Positions 22,895 through 33,321 are shown, counted from the stretch's first letter. The stretch: 64,000 nucleotides of DNA from Przewalskia tangutica (GCA_029844215.1 CM056725.1:41508485-41572484); one strand, 5' to 3'. Numbers and translations are program-made. The notes: generated by a model from the letters alone, not told the origin.

Positions 22895-25800
22895 TGTTAT
22901 ACCCCGTATTTCCAGAGTATGTACGTAAGGACGTACGTAGAAAAGTTTGGACTTTAAAGTTAGCTTGGACGAAATATTTTGTGCACAACACCCGGTTAGA
23001 GTCGTTTTTCGACGAAACGTTTTACACAACTCGCGTAGGGTAAATTGCGGCTATGTCATTTCTAATTTTTGCGGATTTTTCCGAGAGACGAAACATTTTG
23101 GACCAACGAGAGGGCGACACTTGTCACCCTCTCATTGGAGGATGTTAGGCGTAAAGTGGCGAAAGTGTGGCCTTGTTTGTCAAGTAGTTGGTAGGATATT
23201 TTGTGGGTAGATGGATAAGGTACACTTGGGTGAATCCTAGCCCTACACTTGCCTTGCACTTGGCATGATCTTGGCCATTGGTTGGCCATGGCTTGACCTA
23301 TAAATACCCCCCCCTCCCCTTTGAAGACTTCTTCATCCATTCCTAAACTTTCCTAAGTCTTGAAAGCTCTTCCCCCTCCCTCTAGAGTTCTCGTCCTCCC
23401 CCCCTTGTGAGGCTTTAGCCGAGAGCACCCCTCCCCCCCTTGGCCGAGAGTACCCCCCCTCCTAGTGGGGTTGGCCGAGGGGTATACACCCCCCCTTGTG
23501 GTGTTGTCTCGTATAAATACTCTCCAAAGTATTGTTACTATACCCAAAATACCTTGGCCCTAATACCTTGTAGTATTCCAAGGTTATACCTATACGAAAA
23601 GCCCAGAAATACTATTATACTTCCCTTCAGTCACAAAACGAAACCCTTAGGAAAATCTCCATAGTTAGTTGGAGTATTACGTAGAAGTTGGTTAGAACTT
23701 CTAAGGGTGGTTTGGAGCGGGTTGGAGCACCCGGAGTAGGAGCTAAACGTTGCTAAGGACCGACATTTATACTTGGATAATTTTGGGCTTACCGAGGTAA
23801 ATATCTTGTCTCCCTTATTATAATTGGAAATTACATGTTGTAGGAATATATAGTTGTAGTATACTATATATAGAACTGAACTTAGTTTTGCGGCAATGTC
23901 TTTGGACTTAAGCCTGAATTTAAAGAAGAGAACTGAACTGTAATTACATAGGACTGTATTACAGTAGACTTGTGAAGTTTGTGGGTAGGAAGTATCGCCA
24001 AATTTCCGTAGAATCTTGTATCTAGATTTATTCTACCGAGTAGTCTAGACTTTGATAGACTTGTATAACCTTTATAGGTTGAATGTTCTGTGAGTAGCAT
24101 GTGCTACTTGAAAGGTGGACAAGGCTAGCCGGGTTATAGCCGTGGAGCGTTTTGCTAATAGTCGATAATCGTCGCGAGGTATGTGATTCTTCCTATCCTC
24201 TTGAGCATGATATTTTAAAGAATATATATAGTAATGGTACGTGCGTGTGTTAATCGAATAATAATTACGCAATGTCTCCGACTTAAGCTTCGAATAATAA
24301 TTACGGCAATGTCTTTTGACTTAAGCTGAATAATCTTGAAGTATTTCAAAAGAATATGAATCATTTTAATGTAAGAGTAATACTTGGTTTTAAAGCTTAA
24401 GAGTTATACTAGCTTTATGGGAAGTTAGGTATAACGGCTTAAGAGAGATAAAAAGAATGATTTATTGATTTAAGAAGTTAAGAGACTTGATCTTAAAAGA
24501 TAAGAGACTTAACTAAATTGAATTTTGTTAAAAGTGTGAAACCTCATTCGTGAGTAATGAGTACTTGGTTTTCAAAAGGAATTATGTTTCCGATTTGAAA
24601 TCGAATAAGTATCGAACAAACCACATCAGCTTAATAAAGGGAAATGTTTTGACTAATAAAGTATTATTAAAACCAAGAGAAACTACCATCCGCATAAGCT
24701 AAGATGAGACAAAATGATATTACCTTTCCTAGATCATGGTCATTGTATCAAGATTGTTATGAACAAGAATAACCTACTCACACATAAGGTATATATTTCT
24801 CAAATTGTTTTAAAGGATTAAAACTATGAACTACAAACCTTTCGAAAATGAGAAACTTGAGTAATTGAAATTAGGCAAACTTGGAACGTTTGGAAAAGAA
24901 TGTTGTTACTTGATTTTACAAAGAGAAGTGTTTTGATTTACTTCAAAAGATAATCACTCTATTTTCATATACTACGTATTGTGTGACTTTTGTGAAAGTA
25001 ACGTATCTTTAAAGAGTTAATGTATGAAGTACTTTGGGGATAAAACCCGATCTTGTTAATCATATAAGAGAAAGTACCTTGTGTGTATAACTTGATTGTG
25101 TTGGTTTGTGATAGCCTTGTAATACTTTCTTGTTGATTTGTTAAGTAAACATGCTAGGATGCTACGTGGGTTAGTATCTTGTGATGTTTGTGTAAAGGGG
25201 TTTCTTGATTGTGCTTATGTTGTTTAAACGATAAGTTGTTATGTTAGTATTGTATCACTCATGATTAGGGGTTAAGCAGCCTCCGACGCGGTAGACTTCG
25301 GTAGTCTGTGTGACCTATGATTCGAGAATACCTTACGCGGTCTGTGGCCTATGCAGAATCGCGGAGTTCCGTGTTAGTGTGCGGCATTTGTGGTCATGTC
25401 GTTTATGTGGCCACGCGGACGGCGAGTCCAGATCGCCGGGAGTAGCTACCGATGCGGGAATACCTCATGCGGGCCATCGAGTGGCCGTGCGGAGCTACGG
25501 GAAGTTCGGGCTAGACGCGCGCATTAGATATCGCGCGAGTGGCGGCTTTGATCATGTGACGGTGCAGACAGATCATGATACGCTTATGACCTTGTTATCT
25601 TGTGGGTTTTAGTAGTCGCTATGCCTTCCTACTTACCGTGACGGTTTTATGATGACACAGGTGGGACCGGTGTTCATGTGTATTCCTTGGTGTTTTTATA
25701 TCATGATCGCCAGCGGTGAGGAAGGTATTCCACGCATGATTGATGTTGTGGGCGTGAGACCCATTGTTATATTTGAGTGATGACTTTGAGGCGTGAGTCC

Positions 25801-26319
25801 CCGACTTGACATGTCCGCTTATTTATTGTGAATCGTAGTTTGGTTATCATACATGTCTCTCGCTTTATATAGACTACTATGATTTCATTTACGTATTTTC
25901 GCCACATACTTGGTACTTGCATCGACCTCGCCGGGGCCGCGTTCATGCCGCAGTAAAGGTACACCGCCGTTGATCCTCGCCTTGGGTCACAATTCAGCGT
26001 TTGGGAAGCTCGTTCCTCCGGAGGCTTATCTTCGTATAGTCCCATGTTGTTGTAGTGCTACATTCGTGGTATGACGGGCCCCGTCCGTCGGTGTTGTCAT
26101 ATCATTCGTAGAGGGCTGGAGTACTGGTGTGGGCAGGGTTGTCATGGGATGTAACTGTTCGAATTTAAGTTTTCATATATACATACCGAAAGGCAATTTT
26201 TCTCAGATTATTATTTCATACTTCATGTTGTTTCATGTTATTGTTTTATATTCCGCTGATTTCTCGATGTTGTATCACTAGGGTGCAGGGTAAGGCGCCA
26301 TCACGCCCGTTCGGTCGTG
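22895..26319 (+). mobile_element. E8: solo LTR inserted in the E7 interior
   Basis: A complete LTR of about 3.4 kb starts TGTTATACCCC and ends in ...TTCGGTCGTGA, with the final CA lost. No PBS or gag follows: the E7 tail resumes at once with tggtgactcc, as in E6 at 32691. The left flank GTAGT and the right remnant TGGT fit an eroded duplication of GTGGT, the uninterrupted site at 32690-32694 in E6. Its variable slot (25290-25600) resembles that of E2 and E12b, not that of E7, so it is not a third LTR of E7. It keeps a TATA box and the splice-donor-like motif (24179). Confidence 0.85.
23299..23305 (+). promoter_or_regulatory. TATA box, solo LTR E8
   Basis: TATAAAT in the family context, followed by a C-rich leader (23308-23500). 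Confidence 0.65.
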
Positions 26320-26548
26320 ATGGTGACTCCACCGTTTTGAACCGGCGATGATCAAGTATGGTACGATATCTTGGAGAGTTCAAGTGTTCGGGGGGGGAGC
26401 ACTCTTTAAACCATAGGTGGAGGCTTGTTGTGATGTTAGAGGTAGTCCCTCGTTGGCTTGGGTTTAAGTATTTGTGCGTGTGTTTTGTGGCCAGGTGTGG
26501 CGTTGGCAACTTGTTAGAAGGAACTTCATCGTTATCTGTTTCGAGAAG
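26320..26548 (+). other. post-gag tail of E7, second part
   Basis: It resumes the E7 interior after E8 and aligns with E6 32691-32872 (tggtgactcc, then ttcaagtgttcg, then gtggccaggtgtgg). Non-coding. Confidence 0.75.
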
Positions 26549-26583
26549 GAACATTCGGGACGAATTTTCTAAGGGGGGAAGAA
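26549..26583 (+). other. hairpin and polypurine tract of E7
   Basis: The stem GAACATTCG / CGAATTTT (one arm slightly decayed) is at 26549-26568. The polypurine tract AAGGGGGGAAGAA at 26571-26583 directly abuts the 3' LTR. Confidence 0.85.
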
Positions 26584-26857
26584 TGTTATACCCCGTATTT
26601 CCAGAGTATGTACGTAAGGACGTACGTAGAAATTTGAGCCTTAAAGTTAGGCATTGGACCGAATTTTGTGCACAACACCCGGTTAGAGTCGTTTTTTGAC
26701 GAAACGTTTCCACAGCTTGCGTAGGGAAAATTCCGGCTATGTCATTTGCGATTTTTGAGGATTTTTTCCGGGAGACGAAACATTTTGGACCAACGAGAGG
26801 GTGACACTTGTCACCCTCAAGTGGACGCCTAAGGGGCGGTTTGGCCTTGGCCGATTG

Positions 26858-26940
26858 GTGCCTTGTTTTGGCCTTGTTTTGTGCCTTACTTTGTGCCATG
26901 TTTGGTGCCATGTTTTGTGCCTTGTTTTGGGGTGTAGGGT
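26858..26940. repeat. short tandem of about 12-bp units in E7 3' LTR U3
   Basis: Successive tttgtgccttgtttt / tttgtgccatgttt variants upstream of the TATA box. It creates an open but low-complexity Gln/Asn/Ala/Lys-rich frame on the minus strand. Confidence 0.7.
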
Positions 26941-27023
26941 TAGGGTGCACTTGGCTTGATCTTGGCCTTACACTTGCCTTGCACATGGCTTGATCTTGGC
27001 CATTGGTTGGCTTTTGGTTTTCC

Positions 27024-27030
27024 TATAAAT
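27024..27030 (+). promoter_or_regulatory. TATA box, E7 3' LTR
   Basis: TATAAAT before accccccctaagcttgaag. This is the segment missing from the E7 5' LTR. Confidence 0.65.
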
Positions 27031-28914
27031 ACCCCCCTAAGCTTGAAGACTTCTTCATCCAAAATATTCCAAGTCTTGAGTCCCTCTCCTTCCCCTCTTG
27101 AGTTGTATTCTCGTCCAAGAGTCCTCCCCCTCCCCCCTTTGTGAGCCCTTGGCCGAGAGCCTCCCCCTCCCCCTTTGTAGTGTCTAGCCGAGGGTACCCC
27201 AGCCTAGTTGTTTCGTATAATACACCCCTCTTGGTAGAAATACTCTCAAGTATTGTTATAATGCCCTAAATACCTTAGCCTTTACCTTGTAGTATTCCAA
27301 AAGTTACCTCTATACGTAGAGCCCGAAATACTACCTTTTGTCCTTTAGTCTCAAACCAAACCCTAAGGAAATCTTCATAGTTGGTTGAAGTATTTAAGTA
27401 GAAGTTGGTTAGAACTTCTAAGGGTTGTTTGGAGCGGATTGGAGCGCATGAGTAGGAGCTAAACCTTGCTCAGATCGACTTTTATCTCGGATAATTTTGG
27501 GCTTATCGAGGTAAATAATCTTGTCCCCTTATTGTAATTGAAATTACATGTTGTAGGAATATATAGTTGAAGTATACTATATATAGAATCAACGTAGTTA
27601 TTGGCAATGTCTTTCGACTTAAGCTCAATAATAAAGAAGAGAATCAATCGTAATTACATAGATCAGACAGAGACTTGGGGTATTATCAGATAGTAGAGTT
27701 ATATACGTCCGGTTAGGCGTATAACCCCCGGTTGGCTTGGTAGCCGCCTCGATAGAGAGGAGAAATTACGCGGTTGCGGGGAGGTGCCGATTTTTCTGTA
27801 GAATATGGAACCATGCGGTTAGAAGTTAATAAACGTTTGTGGCCTTATAGGTGGAAGTACTACGAGTAGCGTATTCTACTTGAAGAGTGGAAAAGGCTAG
27901 CCGGGTTACAGTACTGTGGAGCGTTTTGCTTATTGTCGATACTCATCGCGAGGTATGTGAACCTCTTCCTATCCTTTCTAGCATGATGCTTTGTAAACTA
28001 TGTAGTACGGTAGACGTACATGCGTTAAATGAGTTGGTTGGTTTAAAACATAAGGTGTTATAATAGCTTTATGGGAAGTTAGTTATAACGACTCTATGTA
28101 GGTAAAAGATTGGTTTATTGATTGTAGGAGTTAAGAGACTTGATCTTGAAAGATAAGAGACTTAACTTGTTTTACTTGGTTTTAAAAAGAATAATGTTTT
28201 ACTGATTTCGGAAATGAGAATAAGTGTCGAGCAAACCACAGCAGCGCTAATAAAGGAAAGTGTATTGGCAAATAACTAATTGTTATTAAAACCAGTAGAA
28301 ACCTCCATCTGCATAGAAGCTAAGATAAGACAAAATTGTATTACATTTCCTAGATCATGGCTGCTGTAACAAGATTGTTGTAAACAAGAATAAACGGCTC
28401 ACGTATAAGACATATATTTCTCAGATTGTTTAAAAGAGAATTATATTCTTAAATGATTAAGACTATGAACTATGAAACTTTTCTAAAATAAAGAGACCTG
28501 AGTAATTGAAATTAGGCAAACTGGAATTTTAGGGGAAAGAATGTTGTTGAAAAGGAAAGTGTTTTGGTTTACCTAAAAATGTGAGTCACTCTATTTTTAT
28601 ACTACTGCATCTCGGGTGACCTTTATAAAAGGAATGGATCTCTTTAAAAGGAATTTAACGTACGTAGTACTTTAGGGTTAAAACCCGGACTTTGATATAA
28701 AATGGAAGTACCTTGAGTTATGTATAACTTGCCTATGCTTGTTGTTGTATAACTTGCCTATGCTTGTTGTTGTGTAACTCGCCTATGCTTGTTGAGATAG
28801 CCTTTGTTGTGCAAATGTTGATATCAGGTGACTTCTTGAGAAAGAGTGGATCTTTTATAAAAGTCTAGAAGTAATGTAATTTGCTTGAGCTGGTTTGTGA
28901 TAGCCTGGTGGTGC

Positions 28915-29225
28915 GGTATATTGTTGTTGATGTTACATGGACATGTCTACACCGAGGCAGAATTCCGGGGGCATGTGGCCATGCGGCAGGGTTGATTACC
29001 CGATATATTGTTATTGTGGTTACATGGACATGTCTACACCGATGCAGAATTCTGGGGGCATGTGGCCATGCGGCGGGGTTGATCACCCAGTATATTGTTG
29101 ATGTTACATGGACATGTCTACACCGGCGCATTCCGGGGCTTGTGGCGTGCGGCATTGTTATTATTGTTGCATCATGGACATGTCTACACCGATGCAGAAT
29201 TCCGGGGGCATGCGGCCATGATGCG
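28915..29225. repeat. tandem repeats, about 77-bp unit, E7 3' LTR
   Basis: Four copies containing atggacatgtctacaccga and gaattccgggggcatg. Confidence 0.88.
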
Positions 29226-29847
29226 AACATGATTGATGTTGTGGGTGTGAGACCCATAGTTATATTGAGTGATGACGTTGAGGGCGTGAGTCCCTGACTT
29301 GACTGCTTTTATGTTGCGTACTGTATTTTTGTTATCATACATGTCTCCCGCTTTATGTAGACTGTTATGATTTAACTGCAGTATTTTCAGTTTCACATAC
29401 TTGGTACCTGTTGTACTGACCTCCTTCGGGGGGCTGCGTTCATGCCGCAGGTAGGAGTACATCGGTAGTTGATCCTCGCCTTAGGATCACGGCGTTGGGA
29501 AGCTCCGTTCTCCGGAGGCTTATCTTTTGGTATGTTACCCTGAGTTGTAGGTTCTTGTACATTCAGGGGTATGGCGGGGCCCTGTCCCATCATGTTGTAT
29601 AAAAACTCTTAGAGGTCTGTAGTACTGTTGTGGGCAGGGTTTGTAAAAATGATTAAACTGTTCGTTTTGAAAGAGTTGTTTATATATATTTTATTGGAAG
29701 GTAACCGTTTGGTTGGCCTGTTTTATGATCATATATCTTGTTTCTTGTTTAAGTTTTATTTTCCGCTGGTTTTCTCTGATGTTGTATCACTAGGGTGCCC
29801 GGGGTAAGGCACCAGTCACGGGCCCGGGATCGGGTCGTGACAAGTGT

Positions 29848-30710
29848 ACTTGCCACGTGTCAGCTTCGCGAGTCATTGTTTGGATGGAGCTTCGTGACTT
29901 ACGGTTGTGATCGGGTGCCTGGCCGATTCACTTGCCCCGCCACCACGTGACGCAGTGGATCCGCGAGGCTAGCACTTGCCACGTGTCAGCTTCATGATAT
30001 GGTTGTACAGTATTATTGGTTCGGTCGGATCTGGTAGTTATACTTGCCCCGTACGGTTTTATTGACACGTGGGACACGTGTTCATATATACTCCTCGTGT
30101 TGTTATATCATAGATCACGGCGGTGAGGAAGGAATTCCACGCACGAGTGATGATTTGGAGGCGTGAGTCCCCGACTTGATATGACCGTTTATATGGTGCA
30201 TCAGAGTTTGGTTATCATACATGTCTCCCGCTTTATATAGATCGCTATGATTTCATTTACTGATTTTGATTTCACATACTTGGTACTGTTGTCGACCTCC
30301 TTCGGGGCTGCGTTCATGCCGCAGTAGGTACATCTACCGTCGATCCCCGCTTTTAGGATCACCTTTCCAGATTGGAAGCTCCGTTCCTTCGGAGGCTTAT
30401 CTTTGGTATGTTACCCTGAGTCTGTAGGTCCTTGTACATTCAGGGGTATGGCGGGGCCCTGTCCCGTCATAGTTGTTGTATAAATCTTAGAGGTCTGTAG
30501 CACTGTTGTGGGCAGGGTTGTAAGGATTGTAACTGTTCAAATGTCTATACATATATACATGTTGAAAGGCAACCGTTTTGGTTGGCCTATTTTCTTTATC
30601 TTGATCCATGTCTATTTAAATGCTTAAGTTTTTATTTCCGCTGGTTTTTCTCTGATGTTGTATCACTAGGGTGCCCGGTAGGCACGATCACGCCCGGTTC
30701 GGTCGTGACA
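29848..30710 (+). repeat. E6 5' LTR, second segment
   Basis: It continues the E6 LTR after E7 and its AGTGT duplication (match to 35606-36492). It ends TTCGGTCGTGACA at 30710. Relative to the 3' LTR it has many small losses at CAG/CTG and in G runs. Confidence 0.88.
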
Positions 30711-30714
30711 AAAG

Positions 30715-30725
30715 TGGTATCGAGC
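30715..30725 (+). promoter_or_regulatory. primer-binding site of E6
   Basis: TGGTATCGAGC, four bases after the LTR. It is the initiator-Met-tRNA type with one base missing. Confidence 0.8.
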
Positions 30726-30913
30726 GCTTATTCCTCTGAAAGTGTCTGCACCGTGTCTAGTAGAGTCTTGATTATCGATGTGTTGTGTACCACATCTATA
30801 ATCAGGAGGCTGCAGGCCGTTTAGGATTGGTTTCTATTCTTCTCATTCTGAGATCGTTCCTTAGAGCTGTGTGATAAGTTGGACCCCTCTGACGTACTTC
30901 GTTTTTACCAGTT

Positions 30914-32010
30914 ATGCCTCCGCGCAAGGCAACCCGCCCGTGGCGGCAAGGCGAGAGGAATCGCGAGTAGAGCGGCAATCTCTACAGAGACCACAAGACT
31001 GAGCCTCCACCCCACACCGGAGCGTAAGAGATGAGTTTCAAGAGTGGGCCCACCATGGCGGTTGTCAGGCGGACTTGAGGATAGGCCGGACGCAGCAGCC
31101 TCAAAGAGCACCGTGGTTCACCCTGCATCGATAGTTTGAGGCTACGGATTTTCGGAGTTGTAGCCGCCGAGTTTTATGGGTCGAGGCACGAGGATGATCC
31201 GCAGGAGTTCATCCGGAAGCGATACGATCATGAGCGATCAAGGCATCGGAGACCGAGTCGGTGGTCCTAGGTTCGCATCGGCCGCGTGATACCGCATGAT
31301 CGGTTTGATTCGCGAGTTGTCCCGGGAGAACGCACTTCCACCTATATGGGACGAGTTCTCGAGGCATTTCTTGCACACTTCTTGCCTCCACAAACGGCGA
31401 GGGCTCGGGCCGACAGATTTTTGGTGTTGCGCAGAACCGCGCACGGTTCGGGAGTACAATGTGGAGTTCGACTCATCGCCCTGCAGACGTCCTCGCGTTA
31501 GTAGCTAGTATGGAGGATCGAGTGCACCGATATGTTACAGGGCTCGATGATTACCTAGCAGAGAGTTGTTTGGGTGTAGCTCTTCAGCCGGGCATGGACA
31601 TTGCCCGCATGCAGGCTTATGCACTTGGATGTGAGGAGCGGAGGAATCGACGGAATGACCGAGATCAGCAGAAGAGGGCCAGAACATCGGGTTCCTTTGG
31701 TGACTTTCGAGGCGGACCGCCTCAGCAGCAGACTAGTTATGTACCTCCGCCAGTACAGAGTTGTCCTCCACAGCCTTTGGGACCTTCGGGATATTCAGGA
31801 GCAGGTCAGGGCTCCCAGGTTTCAGATCTTCAGGGGAGTAGAAGTGTTCGCCGGATGAGGCCACCCGTATCTCAATGTGACCATTGTGGTAAAGCCCATA
31901 GAGGGGAATGTCGTACTGGTTTGGGAGATTGTTATACTTGCGGCCGACAGGGCCATTTGACGGGAGAATGTCCGACTGTGGGTAGTATCGCGGATAGCAC
32001 GCACTACTAG
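30914..32010 (+). pseudogene. gag: gag relic of E6, with intact zinc-knuckle half
   Basis: The start ATG at 30914 is homologous to E7 (MPPRKAT). The N-terminus and capsid (30914-31500) are readable only with many frame changes. From about 31498 to the stop at 32010 one frame is open and clearly Gag: SMEDRVHRYVTGLDDYLAES, the Arg/Gln-rich linker, GSFGDFRGGPPQQQ, a Pro-rich spacer, then CDHCGKAHRGEC and CYTCGRQGHLTGEC, both with complete metal ligands. It lacks the usual MRPAGQ end because of a late shift. Its 3' half shows what the E7 frame would be without its indel. Not expected to be functional. Confidence 0.82.
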
Positions 32011-32872
32011 ATCGGGCCATGGTTCTTCACCTTCCATAGCTAGGCGGGATGTACACACACCGGGCCACTACAGAGGTCGCGGTGGGAGTTCCCAGTTTTA
32101 GCGGTCCTTTGAACCGCCTATTTTCAGGTATATCCTTAACCCTCTAGAGACTTGTATGTATTGTTGTGATGATAATGTGTTAAGTGTTATGTTCGGATAG
32201 CTTTGTGCTAAAATGTGATTTAGAAACCTGGTTAGTGAGAAAGGGTAAGCCTGTGGGGTGAGAAAATGATGAACCTTAGAATATTACAGTTGAGACCTTA
32301 GATGTAAGGCCGTCTTGAGTACAAGATTTTGTGGGTGATCTTTGTCAGAATGTATAAGTATACGTGGAGTAATTGTGGGAAAATTCCTTGGGTAGTGTAA
32401 AATGAAAGTGGTAGCTTTCATGACCTGTATAGGTAAGATTGTTCCGGATCGGGAAACAAGAGCTTGATGCGTTAAGTAGGTCGGGTTGGGGCCATGTTAC
32501 GGGCCAACCCGCGACCGCTTCGAGTGGGTCAGCTGGGTGGTCCCGCCAGGTGGTAGGGTCACGAGGGTGCTAGGCCCAAGTTTAGATGACCATCGTATGA
32601 GTTCGTGGATATGTTCGACCAGAAGCGGATCGTGAAGGCCGGAAATGGCCTTAAGGAAGATTGAGCTAGTAAGATGACCAAGTTTGGAGGTGGTGACTCC
32701 AAAGTTTTGGGAACTGAAGCGATGACTGAAGTGTGGTACGTATGCTAGAAGAGTTCAAGTGTTCGAGAAGGGCACAACGAGTAAGGGAGGAAGAGAACGT
32801 GTGTTATTTTGTGGCCAGGTGTGGCATTGGAAACTTGTTAAGAAGAACTTTATCGTTATCCGTCTTGAGAAG
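32011..32872 (+). other. post-gag non-coding tail of E6
   Basis: It contains the CTCTAGAG motif (about 32128-32148), the conserved block gtggtcccgccaggtggtag and gtgctaggcccaagtttag (about 32535-32585), and the intact E8 target sequence at 32690-32694. No pol motifs are seen in any frame. Confidence 0.8.
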
Positions 32873-32908
32873 GAACATTCGGGACGAATGTTTCTAAGGA
32901 GGGGAGAA
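32873..32908 (+). other. hairpin and polypurine tract of E6
   Basis: The perfect stem GAACATTCG / CGAATGTT with loop GGA is at 32873-32892. The polypurine tract AAGGAGGGGAGAA at 32896-32908 abuts the 3' LTR. Confidence 0.9.
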
Positions 32909-33321
32909 TGTTATACCCCGTATTTCCAGAGTATGTACGTGAGGGCGTACGTATAATAATTTAAGCCTTAAAGTAGGCATAGGTTCAAAATTTGGGCACA
33001 AGTGCCGAAAAGAATCGTTTTTCGACGAAACGTTTTACTAAACTTGCGAAGGGTAAAATTCGGCGATGTCATTTTTAATTTTTTCGGATTTTTCCGAGAG
33101 ACGAAACATTTTGGATCAACGGAGGTGACATGTGTCACCCTCACATCGAAGCAAGTGGACGGCAAAGGCAAGACAATGGCACGTTTTTTCTGCCTTGGGT
33201 TAGGTAGGATATTTGTGCAAGTTGGTGTGGTAGATGGATAAGGTCCACATGGTTAAAATCTAGCCCTACACTTGCCTTACACTTGGATGAATCTTGGCCA
33301 TTGGTTGGTCATTTCTTGACC

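Larger units (their letters stand above)
17909..29842 (+). mobile_element. E7: gag-only LTR retroelement hosting solo LTR E8
   Basis: The order is 5' LTR (17909-20840), PBS (20845-20857), gag (21048-22327), non-coding tail (22328-22894 and 26320-26548, split by E8), hairpin (26549-26568), polypurine tract (26571-26583) and 3' LTR (26584-29842). AGTGT duplications flank it. The interior without E8 is about 2.3 kb and has no pol. The two LTRs share the same variable-slot repeat and long stretches of identity, which makes E7 the youngest readable full element in this branch. Confidence 0.93.
26584..29842 (+). repeat. E7 3' LTR
   Basis: 3.26 kb, TG...CA. It contains a short tandem of tttgtgcc-type units (26858-26940), a TATA box (27024), a C-rich leader with repeated ttggccgagag motifs (27125-27200), AG/GTATGT at 27951-27956, the conserved 90-bp block (28285-28372), a 77-bp array (28915-29225), and U5 with ...TGTATCACTAG/GGTGCCC at 29783-29800. 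It is followed by the AGTGT duplication. Confidence 0.93.

Noticed and set aside
26246..26986. 246-codon minus-strand open frame
   Set aside because: It crosses the E8 LTR end, the E7 tail, the polypurine tract and the E7 3' LTR start, and part of it is the low-complexity translation of the tttgtgcc repeat. It cannot be one gene.
22895..29842. E7 as a tandem three-LTR array formed by unequal recombination
   Set aside because: The middle LTR is of another subfamily and interrupts the tail at a site that is intact in E6, with remnants of a target duplication. A solo LTR insertion explains it better.
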